DNA of 64,000 nucleotides, from NCBI RefSeq assembly GCF_024281235.1, contig NZ_JAHWXY010000001.1:620001-684000 (forward strand), in the 5' to 3' direction. A program made the translations under genes and the position numbers. The notes beneath the pieces were generated by a model. It did no database searches. It was not told the origin of the DNA and saw only the letters and a program-made list of their open reading frames with translations. Within the stretch, counting starts at the first letter, position 1, and each line of letters opens with the position of its first letter. Below are positions 56,596 to 63,902 of this stretch, piece by piece. The stretch comes from Shinella daejeonensis (GTDB lineage: Bacteria > Pseudomonadota > Alphaproteobacteria > Rhizobiales > Rhizobiaceae).

Positions 56596-57006
56596 ATGCA
56601 AAATTTGCCGGGCGTTGCCCCTGATATACAAACGAGAAAGCCGCCAATTGCCGCCACGAAAGACACAGGAAAGCTAAGGCTTCGCACCTTGTCGGATTTG
56701 GACGGTCGATCAACCGCCTACAAAATCGCGGCGGGTCTTCGCGACGACATGATTGCCGATGCTGGCGGTGTGGACGCCCTGAGCGCCGTAAAGGTCAAGC
56801 TCGTCGAGTCAGTCGCCACGATGACCGCCGTTATCGAGCATTATCACAGCCTCATCCTGTCCGGTGACACGACTGTCCCGCTCGGTGAGCTTGCCACCTT
56901 GACGAACACGCGCAATCGCACGGCGCAACTGGTCGGGCTTGGTAAAGCATCGAAGACGCTGGATTTGGACGATTATGTCAGCCAGACCTACGGGGCGAAA
57001 CAATGA
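56596..57006 (+). CDS. Hypothetical protein, first gene of the packaging operon
   Basis: A 136-residue protein; the first 40 residues are flexible and the rest is helical (GVDALSAVKVKLVESVATMTAVIEHYHSLIL). It overlaps the next gene by four bases, and two genes later comes the terminase large subunit, so a small-terminase-like DNA recognition role is possible. No recognisable helix-turn-helix; function not known. Confidence 0.6.
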   Translation: MQNLPGVAPDIQTRKPPIAATKDTGKLRLRTLSDLDGRSTAYKIAAGLRDDMIADAGGVDALSAVKVKLVESVATMTAVIEHYHSLILSGDTTVPLGELATLTNTRNRTAQLVGLGKASKTLDLDDYVSQTYGAKQ

Positions 57007-57206
57007 GTGCCGCCGACACCTATGCCGTGACCGTCCTTCGCGATGCTGTCGAGACGGCCATCATGGAAGGGCGTTTGTCGCCGCTCCAATCTTTCACCAT
57101 GCGTTTGTTTTTGTCCGAAATGGAGAAGACCGCCGAGCCTGCTAACTATCATCGCCGGGCCAATATTGTCGGGCGATTTGTAGATGCCGTTGAGGCGATG
57201 CAATGA
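57003..57206 (+). CDS. Small hypothetical protein between packaging genes
   Basis: A 67-residue helical protein (MSAADTYAVTVLRDAVETA, LQSFTMRLFLSEMEKTAE). ATG overlaps the upstream stop, and its own stop overlaps the terminase start, so it is expressed with the terminase. Not recognised. Confidence 0.6.
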   Translation: MSAADTYAVTVLRDAVETAIMEGRLSPLQSFTMRLFLSEMEKTAEPANYHRRANIVGRFVDAVEAMQ

Positions 57207-58717
57207 CGCCAGAACAGAAGATTATGAACGCCCTTGCCGATACCAACCTTATCGGCGCTGGCCTTGCTCCTGACGGGAACATCGCAACATGGCGCAATTG
57301 GTTCGTCATCGTGAAAGCCGCCCTTGGTCTTGGCGACACGTTGAACGACGAAGAACTTGCACTGTTCAAGCGCCTAAGCGGCGGTCGCGACGTGCCATCG
57401 AAGAGAGTCCGGCGTTGCGTTGTCTTCTCCGGGAGGCGGTCAGGCAAGTCGAACGTCACCAGTGCCATCGGCCTTGGAACGGCATTGTTCGCTGACACGT
57501 CCATGCTCAAACCCGGTGAAATTGGTCACATGATGGTTGTGTCACCGACACGCGATCAATCGGCCAGCATCATGAATTACGCCGAAGGCATGGCGTCGGC
57601 TAGTCCGTTGATCGAACGTCGCATATCGGGGCGCAGCGCCGAAACGCTTAGCCTGAATGATGGTCGTGTTGCGTTGACTGTGAATGCAGCCTCGCACCGT
57701 ACCACACGCGGAAAAACGCTCCTTGGTGCGATTATTGACGAGGCGACACAGCTTCGTGACGCTGAGAGTGCCACGCCTGACGTTGAACTTGTGCGCGCTC
57801 TTGCGCCCGGCCTCCTAAGCACCGGTGGAACGCTTTGGGTTATCTCGTCGGCCTATCGCAAACACGGCTGGATGTATTCGCAGTGGAAAGAGTTCTTCGG
57901 CCGGGATTCCGATGACGTGCTGGTCATTCAGGCCGCCACACATGACCTCAACCTGACGATGACCGAAGAGTCGATCCTTGCGGCTATCGCTGACGATCCA
58001 GAAGCCAACCGGGCCGAGTATCTCAGTGAGTTCCGCGACGATATTGGATCGTTGATAGATGACGCCACGGTTGAAGCGGCTATCAATTACGGTCGGCCTG
58101 CGGAATTGCCTTTCATTCGTGAGAATATGAAGCATCTGACCTTCTTCGCGGATATTTCTGGCGGCAGGCATGATGCCAGCACGTTGTGCGGCGGATTTAA
58201 AAACCCCGATGGCGTGTTCATCCCGGTCGGCCTATGGGGCCGTGACGCGCCGCACGATCCGGCTGCGGTGATTGCCGAGTTCGCACAGATCATTCGACGC
58301 TATGGACGCAATAGCGTCGTTTCTGACAATTACGCTGGCACGTTCGTTTCCGGCAATTTCGAGCGTCACGGCATCAAGTTCACCCGGTCGAGCATGGTGA
58401 AATCGACCATCTATCTCGAAAGCGTGCCGCACTTCATGCAAGGCAAAGTCGAGTTGATCGACCACAAGAAGGCACTTCGGGAGCTTCGTCTTCTAGAGCG
58501 TCGGGTCAGTAAATCGGGCAGAGATGTGGTGGACCACCCGAAAAATGGGTCAGACGACTACATAAACAGCCTGCTTGGTTGCCTCGTACACGTCATGAAG
58601 CCGCCGAGGAATCAGACTTGGGTCGGCCCGACCATCATCTTGGATGGCGTCATTCAAGATGGCCGGAATTATACGGGTGATTATCTCCCTCCCGGCGCGA
58701 CTCGCTCATATTGGTAG
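57203..58717 (+). CDS. Phage terminase large subunit
   Basis: A 504-residue DNA-packaging motor. The ATPase domain has a Walker A-like SGRRSGKS at residues 76-83 and a Walker B Asp179-Glu180 in GAIIDEATQ; a coupling motif follows (WVISSAYRKHG). The C-terminal RNase H-like nuclease shows Asp317 (FFADISGG), Asp375 (VVSDNYAG) and the Asp451-Asp452 pair before YINSLL. All catalytic residues seem intact. Presence of a full terminase in a small element without capsid genes suggests that it redirects or supplies packaging into a helper phage's particles. Confidence 0.87.
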   Translation: MTPEQKIMNALADTNLIGAGLAPDGNIATWRNWFVIVKAALGLGDTLNDEELALFKRLSGGRDVPSKRVRRCVVFSGRRSGKSNVTSAIGLGTALFADTSMLKPGEIGHMMVVSPTRDQSASIMNYAEGMASASPLIERRISGRSAETLSLNDGRVALTVNAASHRTTRGKTLLGAIIDEATQLRDAESATPDVELVRALAPGLLSTGGTLWVISSAYRKHGWMYSQWKEFFGRDSDDVLVIQAATHDLNLTMTEESILAAIADDPEANRAEYLSEFRDDIGSLIDDATVEAAINYGRPAELPFIRENMKHLTFFADISGGRHDASTLCGGFKNPDGVFIPVGLWGRDAPHDPAAVIAEFAQIIRRYGRNSVVSDNYAGTFVSGNFERHGIKFTRSSMVKSTIYLESVPHFMQGKVELIDHKKALRELRLLERRVSKSGRDVVDHPKNGSDDYINSLLGCLVHVMKPPRNQTWVGPTIILDGVIQDGRNYTGDYLPPGATRSYW

Positions 58718-58820
58718 CGGCATCAATCACAATGTCGCCACAAATGATTTTGCAATTATACTAAAGAAAACTATATATAACTCAAATATACACTTGAGAG
58801 ACTGACTAGGCAATCCTTTG

Positions 58821-58864
58821 AATACATTGTATTATCCTGAATAACAGATCGTTATTACTCAGGA
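58821..58864. promoter_or_regulatory. Palindrome and stem-loop upstream of the second late gene set
   Basis: The 154-base AT-rich gap (58718-58871) contains a 13-base palindrome AATACA-T-TGTATT (58821-58833) and then a stem TCCTGA (58835-58840) / TCAGGA (58859-58864) with an inner ATAAC / GTTAT pair. A TTGAAT at 58819-58824 could be a -35. It may act as an operator plus promoter, or as a terminator for the terminase operon. Confidence 0.5.
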
Positions 58865-58871
58865 TTTATTA

Positions 58872-59339
58872 ATGTCAACAGCAACTGAAGAACTTGCCAA
58901 ACTTGAAGACTGGTTTCGCTCCGAGCGTGAAAAGCTTGCCGAACAGGTCGAGGCCGAGAACGAAAAAGCCCGGCAAGCTAATGAGAAAGCCGAGGAAAAG
59001 CGCATCGCCGCGCTCAAGGCCGAGGCAGGGGAACATGCGCGTTACATCGTCGAGGACGTATCTGCGAAGCTGGACGTTGCAATTGCCGAGGTCGCCAAGT
59101 TGCTCAAGGAACGGCTCGCCGCCTTCGACGAAATCCACTCGCGCTACTCGTCGGTTTGCAACCCCGGTCATCACGCCCGGAACCCGCGCATCAATTCGGG
59201 ATGTCTGGGCGAGATTTTGAATATCGCGCTGCGTGAACGTCGGGCTCCGCTGGAGGGTGGTTACAAGCTCGCCGACATGCGCGCCCTTGGTGCTGTGTAC
59301 AGCCCGCCGGAGCCGAAAAAGAAGGCGAAGGCTGAATGA
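58872..59339 (+). CDS. Coiled-coil hypothetical protein
   Basis: A 155-residue protein. Residues 1-95 are highly charged and helical, rich in Glu, Lys and Ala, predicted to form a coiled coil (EREKLAEQVEAENEKARQAN); the C-terminal part has two Cys (SVCNPGHH, SGCLGEI) and ends in a Lys-rich tail. It overlaps the protease gene by four bases. It could be a scaffold-like or DNA-associated part; unknown. Confidence 0.6.
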   Translation: MSTATEELAKLEDWFRSEREKLAEQVEAENEKARQANEKAEEKRIAALKAEAGEHARYIVEDVSAKLDVAIAEVAKLLKERLAAFDEIHSRYSSVCNPGHHARNPRINSGCLGEILNIALRERRAPLEGGYKLADMRALGAVYSPPEPKKKAKAE

Positions 59340-59725
59340 GTACCGATGTAGAAGTCCTGAAGGTCGCGGAAGAACGCTTACTTATCGGATGGGCAGCAGT
59401 AGCCGTTGAAAACAATGCTATCGTCACAGACCTCGAAGGCGACCAGTTTGACGACCCGGAAGACCTCCTGAAGGCCAGTACGGATTTCATGGCTGACACG
59501 CGGCAGTCGCTTCTCCGACATTCCGGGGGACAGGTCGGCACCGTTCTCCACTCCATGCCGTTAACGCCTTCGGTTTGCAAGGCACTCCGAATTGATACGG
59601 GAGGCCGCTTCGGATGGGCGGTCGGCATCAGGATTGATGATGACGAGGTGTGGTCTGCTGTCAAATCCGGCCAGCTTAGGTCCCTAAGTATCGGTGCAAC
59701 CGCCACCAGACATGAAGGAAATTAA
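59336..59725 (+). CDS. XkdF-like putative phage serine protease domain
   Basis: A 129-residue protein. The pattern resembles XkdF-type prohead proteases: LLIGWAAVAVENNAIVTDLEGDQFDDPEDLLKAS at the start, LLRHSGGQVGTV with a His, then GWAVGIRIDDDEVWSAVKSG and SLSIGATA, where the Ser would be the nucleophile. The match is by motif and from memory. It is about the size of the protease domain alone. The N-terminal part usually found in XkdF is encoded by the next gene instead. Confidence 0.6.
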   Translation: MSTDVEVLKVAEERLLIGWAAVAVENNAIVTDLEGDQFDDPEDLLKASTDFMADTRQSLLRHSGGQVGTVLHSMPLTPSVCKALRIDTGGRFGWAVGIRIDDDEVWSAVKSGQLRSLSIGATATRHEGN

Positions 59726-59727
59726 TT

Positions 59728-60177
59728 ATGGCTCGCCGACCGAAACGACTTCGCAACCTTCGCATCCGGGAAATTTCCTTGTGCGAGCGCGGTATGAATC
59801 AACATGCCGAGATTGTCCTTCACAAAGCCGCTGATCCCGCGCCGGAATTTCCCTCCATCGCTGAAGTCGCCAAGGCATTGACCGGTGCCAGTCCGGAAGT
59901 GCTCGAAATCTTCAAAGCGCAACAGGATGAGATGCGCAAAATGCTCGCCGAATTTTCCATTGATAAACAGGATGAAAACATGACCGACCCGAACCACCAC
60001 TGGAACAAAGCCGTCTCGGAGTACGCCGAAAAGAACAATCTCCCGATTTCCAAGGCCGCTGTGGACATTATCACGGCACGTCCGGACATTGTAGAACGCG
60101 CCTACAGTCTTGATGCTCAGACTGCCGTCGCCCGCGAACAGGCGAAGCAAACCCAGCTTTACGGTGGCGCGGCATGA
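59728..60177 (+). CDS. Hypothetical protein with XkdF N-terminal-like motif, possible scaffold
   Basis: A 149-residue protein beginning LRNLRIREISLCERGMNQHAE, which resembles the extreme N-terminus of XkdF-type proteins (RNAxIxxISLVxxGAN). The rest is helical and acidic (EVLEIFKAQQDEMRKMLAEF), as in scaffold proteins. It starts two bases after the protease gene. Together the pair look like an XkdF protein split in two with the order of parts reversed. Confidence 0.55.
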   Translation: MARRPKRLRNLRIREISLCERGMNQHAEIVLHKAADPAPEFPSIAEVAKALTGASPEVLEIFKAQQDEMRKMLAEFSIDKQDENMTDPNHHWNKAVSEYAEKNNLPISKAAVDIITARPDIVERAYSLDAQTAVAREQAKQTQLYGGAA

Positions 60178-60404
60178 GTACCGCCATGGGAAGGCTTATC
60201 ACGGCTCGGCAAAATGAGCTTGCGGCGGAATACGGCAGCGAGAAGCGAGTGCCGGTCTCCCTCTGGAATCCCAGTTACATTCATAATTTTCTGCGCGCTA
60301 ATCGGTCTGATGAATATTATGCCGCGATAAAAGCTGACGACGAAGCATTCGAGGTTAATCGGCGGAAGCAAGCCAAGCGCATTCATGAAGAGATGTACGA
60401 ATGA
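60174..60404 (+). CDS. Small hypothetical protein
   Basis: A 76-residue basic-acidic protein (LITARQNELAAEYGSEKRVPV, RRKQAKRIHEEMYE at the end). It overlaps both neighbours by four bases. Not recognised; phage-like context only. Confidence 0.5.
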   Translation: MSTAMGRLITARQNELAAEYGSEKRVPVSLWNPSYIHNFLRANRSDEYYAAIKADDEAFEVNRRKQAKRIHEEMYE

Positions 60405-60592
60405 ACTGGCGCAAAATCGCGGAAGAAATGGGCGCTGTGCAGGCCACTGGATCAAGCTGGAAAAGGAAAGTCGCCGTTACCCTTGGGAAGACTCAAGGGA
60501 CTGGCGGCTGGTCGCGGCGCATTGTGGAATCCGAAATTGACGGAAAATCGTCTTGGGATCGCGCCGCCGAAGCAGTCTTGAAAGATCAATGA
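60401..60592 (+). CDS. Small hypothetical protein
   Basis: A 63-residue basic protein (MNWRKIAEEMGAVQATGSS, GKTQGTGGWSRRIVESEI). It is the last gene of the overlapping late operon, and a strong hairpin follows four bases after the stop. Not recognised. Confidence 0.5.
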   Translation: MNWRKIAEEMGAVQATGSSWKRKVAVTLGKTQGTGGWSRRIVESEIDGKSSWDRAAEAVLKDQ

Positions 60593-60595
60593 GAA

Positions 60596-60804
60596 TTACA
60601 CCGGGCTGGACGTTGGCCCGGTGTAAGGGGTGGTGAGTGACCTTCAGACCATTCACCACCCTACCAGATCGGACCATCTGTGTGTCTTTGTGACCGTGGT
60701 CTGGTGCGGGAAGTGATGCCGGTCATGAACCCCGCAAAACCGCCGCCGCTGCGGCCCATTAAAAGCGGCAATCACGACAAGGGGCGGCTCACGGGTCGCC
60801 CCTT
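60596..60804 (+). ncRNA. Structured intergenic region with four hairpins
   Basis: Four stems occur in a row: 60596-60626 (11-bp perfect stem TTACACCGGGC / GCCCGGTGTAA), 60628-60661 (GGGTGGTGA / TCACCACCC), 60663-60705 (ACCAGA / TCTGGT), and 60779-60804 (AAGGGGCG / CGCCCCTT, followed by TT, a Rho-independent terminator). The first may end the late operon. The last ends a second transcript, so the part between may be a small RNA, or the whole may be a packaging or recognition site. No protein gene is seen from 60593 to 60825. Confidence 0.5.
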
Positions 60805-60825
60805 TTCATAACGAAGGATTTTTGA

Positions 60826-61056
60826 ATGTCGAAAACACAACGCGCCGAACAGATGCTGACGGAAAAGCAGCGTGCGACCCTGTGGAAACTGCACAGCTCT
60901 GGTAATTACGAACCGGAGAATCTAGCCGAACGCTACGGAATGTCCGAAACTGAATTTGAGTGGTACATCGTCTCAATGCAGGCCGAGCATAACGCGAAAC
61001 AGCGTAAGAAAACCGATTGGGCTGCTAGGTTTGCTGAGCATCGGGCGGCGACCTAA
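60826..61056 (+). CDS. Small helix-turn-helix-like hypothetical protein
   Basis: A 76-residue protein; the middle part (EKQRATLWKLHSSGNYEPENLAERYGMSETEFEWYIV) resembles a helix-turn-helix, and the ends are basic. AACGAAGGA precedes the ATG. It is the last plus-strand gene of the element and overlaps by 32 bases with the converging gene. Function unknown. Confidence 0.55.
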   Translation: MSKTQRAEQMLTEKQRATLWKLHSSGNYEPENLAERYGMSETEFEWYIVSMQAEHNAKQRKKTDWAARFAEHRAAT

Positions 61057-61300
61057 CGCCGTCATGCAAGAAAACCGACTCCCCAAATGAAGGAGCCTTA
61101 GCGTCCATGGGGCCTGTGACGGGGAAGTCAATTGTCAGGACCACTCCATCATTAATGTCAATTTTCACTGAAATGTTTTTGGGTTTGTGAACTGTGTAGC
61201 CGTCATTTTCCGACGGCGTTACTCCCCTTGCTGCCATGTTGGCTACCATTACAGCTTTAATAGCGCTTTCGATCCGCTCTCTAATGTTACGGTCACTCAT
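61025..61300 (-). CDS. Small hypothetical protein at the right end of the element
   Basis: A 91-residue protein, the only minus-strand gene of the element. It starts MSDRNIRERIESAIKAVM and continues with a beta-rich part (NISVKIDINDGVVLTIDFPV). A strong GGGAGGTG lies before the ATG at 61300. It could be a regulator or an accessory (for example anti-phage or toxin/antitoxin) gene, as small genes at this place in satellites often are, but there is no similarity that I can name. Confidence 0.6.
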   Translation of the reverse strand: MSDRNIRERIESAIKAVMVANMAARGVTPSENDGYTVHKPKNISVKIDINDGVVLTIDFPVTGPMDAKAPSFGESVFLHDGVRSPPDAQQT

Positions 61301-61364
61301 TCCACACCTCCCTGTGGTTATCCCCCACGCTACCACATCGGCACGGAATCAAAAGCCGCGCTCC

Positions 61365-61385
61365 CGTAGCCCAATTTGTAGCCCA
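61365..61385. repeat. Right-end arm-type sites
   Basis: CGTAGCCCA (61365-61373) and TTGTAGCCCA (61376-61385) stand in tandem, 54 bases inside attR. The second matches the left-end site at 51791 exactly, and the surrounding 15 bases (61374-61388) repeat inverted at 56570-56584. Confidence 0.6.
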
Positions 61386-61438
61386 GATCGAGTATATCCC
61401 AAACTACAAAATAAAATATCTAATAATTTCAAGGTTTT

Positions 61439-61489
61439 AATGGTGGGCCCGGAGGGACTCGAACCCCCAACCAAGCGGTTATGAGCCGC
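61439..61489. repeat. attR: 51-bp repeat, part of the intact tRNA gene
   Basis: This copy forms the 3' half of the complete tRNA gene at 61441-61516. It is identical to 51603-51653. Confidence 0.92.
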
Positions 61490-61516
61490 CGGCTCTAACC
61501 ATTGAGCTACAGGCCC
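61441..61516 (-). tRNA. tRNA with anticodon CAU (probably tRNA-Ile2; possibly tRNA-Met)
   Basis: 76 bases on the minus strand with CCA encoded. The acceptor stem GGGCCTG pairs at the 3' end with CGGGCCC, the D stem and GTTCGAGTC T arm are present, and the anticodon loop is CTCATAA. The anticodon arm, with loop sequence and following CGCTTGG, resembles the Ile2 tRNAs in which C34 becomes lysidine, more than elongator Met. It is the integration site of the element. Confidence 0.9.
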
Positions 61517-61670
61517 GGTCCGGCGACAAGCGACGGGAACCGCCGGTCAATGGCCGCCGGCGGTGCGCATCGTCTAGACGAATTTTCGGCGACCGACAAG
61601 CGCCGCCGCATTGCGCACACATTCACGGGCGAGAAGCCGTCAGGGACACAACCGGATGGAGATACCTCCC

Positions 61671-62420
61671 ATGATGAAAAAGACCTTCGCCCGCCGCTCC
61701 AGCGCCGGCCTTTTCGCCTTTTCCCTCGCGCTTGCCGCCGCTGTCCCCCTGGCCCATGCCGAAGACAAGGCCGGGCCGCGCGAGGCGACCATCGCGGTCA
61801 CCGGGGAAGGCCGGGCTGAAATGGCCCCCGACATGGCGCTGATCGATCTCGGCGTCGTCAAGGCCGAGAAGACCGCCCGCGAGGCTCTGGACGCCAACAA
61901 CAAGGCGATGGCCGATATTCTGGCCGCCCTCAAGGAGGCCGGGATCGCCGAGCGCGACCTGCAAACCTCCGGTTTCTCGATCAACCCGCAATATCAGTAT
62001 CCGCAAAGCTCCACCGGCGAAAATCCGCCGCCGGTGCTGGTCGGCTACCAGGTTGCCAATACCGTGACGCTACGGGTGCGCGACCTGTCCCGGCTGGGCG
62101 AGATTCTCGACAAGGCCGTGACGCTGGGCGCCAATCAGGGCAACGGCATCCGCTTCGTCAACGACAAGCCGGAGACCGCCGTCAGCGAGGCGCGCAAGAA
62201 GGCCGTCGAGAACGCCATCGCCAAGGCGAAGGAACTGACGGACGCCGCCGGCGTCTCGCTCGGCCGCGTGCTGGAAATCTCCGAGACCTCCTATCGCGCC
62301 GAACCGATGCCCATGGTGCGCGCCATGGCGAAGGATTATGCCGAAAGCGCCGTGCCGCTGGCAGCCGGCGAAAACAGCTACTCCGTCATCGTCAACGTCA
62401 CTTTCGCGCTGAACGACTGA
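61671..62420 (+). CDS. SIMPL-domain (DUF541) periplasmic protein
   Basis: A 249-residue exported protein with a signal peptide (FARRSSAGLFAFSLALAAA, cleavage near AHAED). The SIMPL/BP26 domain follows: ATIAVTGEGRAEMAPDMALI, LQTSGFSINPQYQYP, VANTVTLRVRDLSRLGEIL and ARKKAVENAIAKAKELTDAAG. Family members form channel-like oligomers in the periplasm and are linked to stress. ATGs at 61671 and 61674 are both possible; the GGAG at 61658 fits the first. Confidence 0.88.
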   Translation: MMKKTFARRSSAGLFAFSLALAAAVPLAHAEDKAGPREATIAVTGEGRAEMAPDMALIDLGVVKAEKTAREALDANNKAMADILAALKEAGIAERDLQTSGFSINPQYQYPQSSTGENPPPVLVGYQVANTVTLRVRDLSRLGEILDKAVTLGANQGNGIRFVNDKPETAVSEARKKAVENAIAKAKELTDAAGVSLGRVLEISETSYRAEPMPMVRAMAKDYAESAVPLAAGENSYSVIVNVTFALND

Positions 62421-62498
62421 CATCCCCGGCGGGAGGGACCGCAAGGCTGCCCTTCCCGCCCGCCGGCAGACAAACCGGAAGAAAACCGCACCTCGACG

Positions 62499-62537
62499 CG
62501 AACGGCCCGCCCGGCAGATCCCGGGGCGGGCCGTTCG
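62499..62537. terminator. Strong bidirectional terminator hairpin
   Basis: A perfect 14-bp stem CGAACGGCCCGCCC / GGGCGGGCCGTTCG with an 11-base loop lies between two converging genes. It should end transcription of the SIMPL gene and of the minus-strand gene. Confidence 0.75.
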
Positions 62538-62558
62538 TTGACGATTGCGGCCGCTCCG

Positions 62559-62948
62559 TCAGCGGGAGATGCGCGGGCAACCGCGCACATTGGCGAAACT
62601 GATGCGGGCGATATGCGAATAGCGCAGGCCGGCGACTACGATACGCCGCGGCGAGGCTTCGACGATACGGGCGCGGCGCAGGCCCGCATCCTGCGCCTTC
62701 TGCGCGGCGAGCCACGGCGCGCAGCGGCCGCGATCACGGTGCGGCCCGCGACGATGATAGCGGTCACGACCGTGGTCAGGCATCTGCGCCCAGCCGGCGT
62801 CCCGCCCGTGAAAGCCGTTGCGATAGCCGGCCTGTACCACCTCGGGGCTGGTTCCGCTTGCCGCAAGAGCGGCCGGCACCGATGCGGCCAGCGCGCCGAG
62901 GCCGAGCATGGCCATCAGAAAAACGGTCTTTATCGGGAACGGCATCAT
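62559..62948 (-). CDS. Small secreted hypothetical protein
   Basis: A 129-residue protein with a signal peptide (IKTVFLMAMLGLGALAAS, cleavage near ALAAS). The mature part is basic with many Arg and His (DRYHRRGPHRDRGRCAPW) and two Cys, which may form a disulfide. AAGGAG precedes the ATG at 62948. Not a named family; possibly metal- or surface-associated. Confidence 0.6.
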   Translation of the reverse strand: MMPFPIKTVFLMAMLGLGALAASVPAALAASGTSPEVVQAGYRNGFHGRDAGWAQMPDHGRDRYHRRGPHRDRGRCAPWLAAQKAQDAGLRRARIVEASPRRIVVAGLRYSHIARISFANVRGCPRISR

Positions 62949-63051
62949 CGGCTCTCCTTCGGTTCTTGCCGGGGCATCGGCCCCGGACGATCGGAAGGAA
63001 TTCTGCAATCCGGCCGCTGAACGCAGGCGAAACCGGCCGTTCAGCCGCCGT

Positions 63052-63408
63052 TCAACTTCCGCCGGAAGACAATAGCGCAAGCCGCAGGACACGCCCCTCC
63101 TCCACCTCGATGAGGAGCGCCGCCTCGCGGGAGCGGGCCGTCCCGTCGGGCGACCAGCCGCGCGCCGTCAGCCGGACGGCGATATTGCCGCCGCTCCGAT
63201 CCTCCATCACGAGAGCGTCGCCATAGGTTTCATCGCTTGCCTGGAAGTGGCGGGCCAGCCGCTCGCGAAGCGCCTCGCGGCCCATGTCCATGCCGCCGCC
63301 GAAGCCGGAAAGTGCGATCTCCTCGTCGGCCAGCGCCGCCAGTGCGGAAAAATCGCGGGCGTTGAGCGCCGCGACGACGGCGTGTGCGATAGGGCTGTTG
63401 TCTGCCAT
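63052..63408 (-). CDS. SnoaL-like/NTF2-fold protein
   Basis: A 118-residue protein of cone-shaped NTF2 fold: NSPIAHAVVAALNARDFSALAAL, MGREALRERLARHFQA and DALVMEDRSGGNIAVRL are typical of ketosteroid isomerase-like proteins. Most such stand-alone proteins have unknown substrates. A GAGGAGAGG lies before the ATG. Confidence 0.75.
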   Translation of the reverse strand: MADNSPIAHAVVAALNARDFSALAALADEEIALSGFGGGMDMGREALRERLARHFQASDETYGDALVMEDRSGGNIAVRLTARGWSPDGTARSREAALLIEVEEGRVLRLALLSSGGS

Positions 63409-63476
63409 GATCCTCTCCTCTGGCTGCCTTCTCCAAACGGCCCTGCCCGCCGACGGTTCCCTCACGCAAGGGTCCC

Positions 63477-63899
63477 TCAGGCGGAAAGGTGTAGCGCGAT
63501 CTCCCGCTGGTGCGGCCGGTCGCGATGCTCGAAGAGATAGAGACCTTGCCAGGTGCCGAGCGCCAGTTGTCCGCCGATGACCGGGATGGCGAGGGAAACC
63601 GGCGTCAAGGCCGCCTTGATGTGCGCCGGCATGTCGTCCGGCCCCTCCAGCCTGTGGGTGATCCAATGCATGGAGCGATCGTCCGACGACGGCACGAGCC
63701 GGCGGAAAAACGCCTCCAGATCGCGCCGCACGTCCGGATCGGCGTTTTCCTGAACGAGCAGCGAACAGGACGTGTGCCGCACGAAAAGCGTCAGCAGCCC
63801 TGTCTCCTGCCCTGCATCGCGCACGAAGGCGACCGCCCGCCCGGTGAATTCGTAAAGGCCCTGTCCCCGGGTGGCGACGGTAACGATACCCTGCGTCAT
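63477..63899 (-). CDS. YjbQ-family protein (secondary thiamine-phosphate synthase type)
   Basis: A 140-residue protein of the UPF0047/YjbQ family: FVRHTSCSLLVQENADPDVRRDLE, HRLEGPDDMPAHIKAAL and GTWQGLYLFEHRDRPHQREI are characteristic, with conserved His and Glu residues. The family has been credited with weak thiamine-phosphate synthase activity; the true role is unclear. Confidence 0.85.
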   Translation of the reverse strand: MTQGIVTVATRGQGLYEFTGRAVAFVRDAGQETGLLTLFVRHTSCSLLVQENADPDVRRDLEAFFRRLVPSSDDRSMHWITHRLEGPDDMPAHIKAALTPVSLAIPVIGGQLALGTWQGLYLFEHRDRPHQREIALHLSA

Positions 63900-63902
63900 G
63901 CC

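Larger units (their letters stand above)
51603..61489. mobile_element. Integrated satellite-like element (about 9.9 kb) at a tRNA(CAU) gene
   Basis: The element lies between 51-bp direct repeats (51603-51653 and 61439-61489) of the 3' half of a tRNA gene. The intact tRNA is kept at the right end, so host function is preserved. It carries an integrase at the left end, an AlpA-like protein, a primase-polymerase with ATPase, a terminase large subunit, an XkdF-like protease and short genes, mostly overlapping by four bases. Base composition is lower in GC than the host, with AT-rich gaps. There are no recognisable portal, major capsid, tail, holin, relaxase or type IV secretion genes, so a phage satellite or a deletion remnant of a prophage fits best. 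Confidence 0.88.

Noticed and set aside
51603-61489. Integrative conjugative element or integrated plasmid
   Set aside because: No relaxase, coupling protein or type IV secretion genes are visible; terminase and protease-like genes point to phage ancestry.
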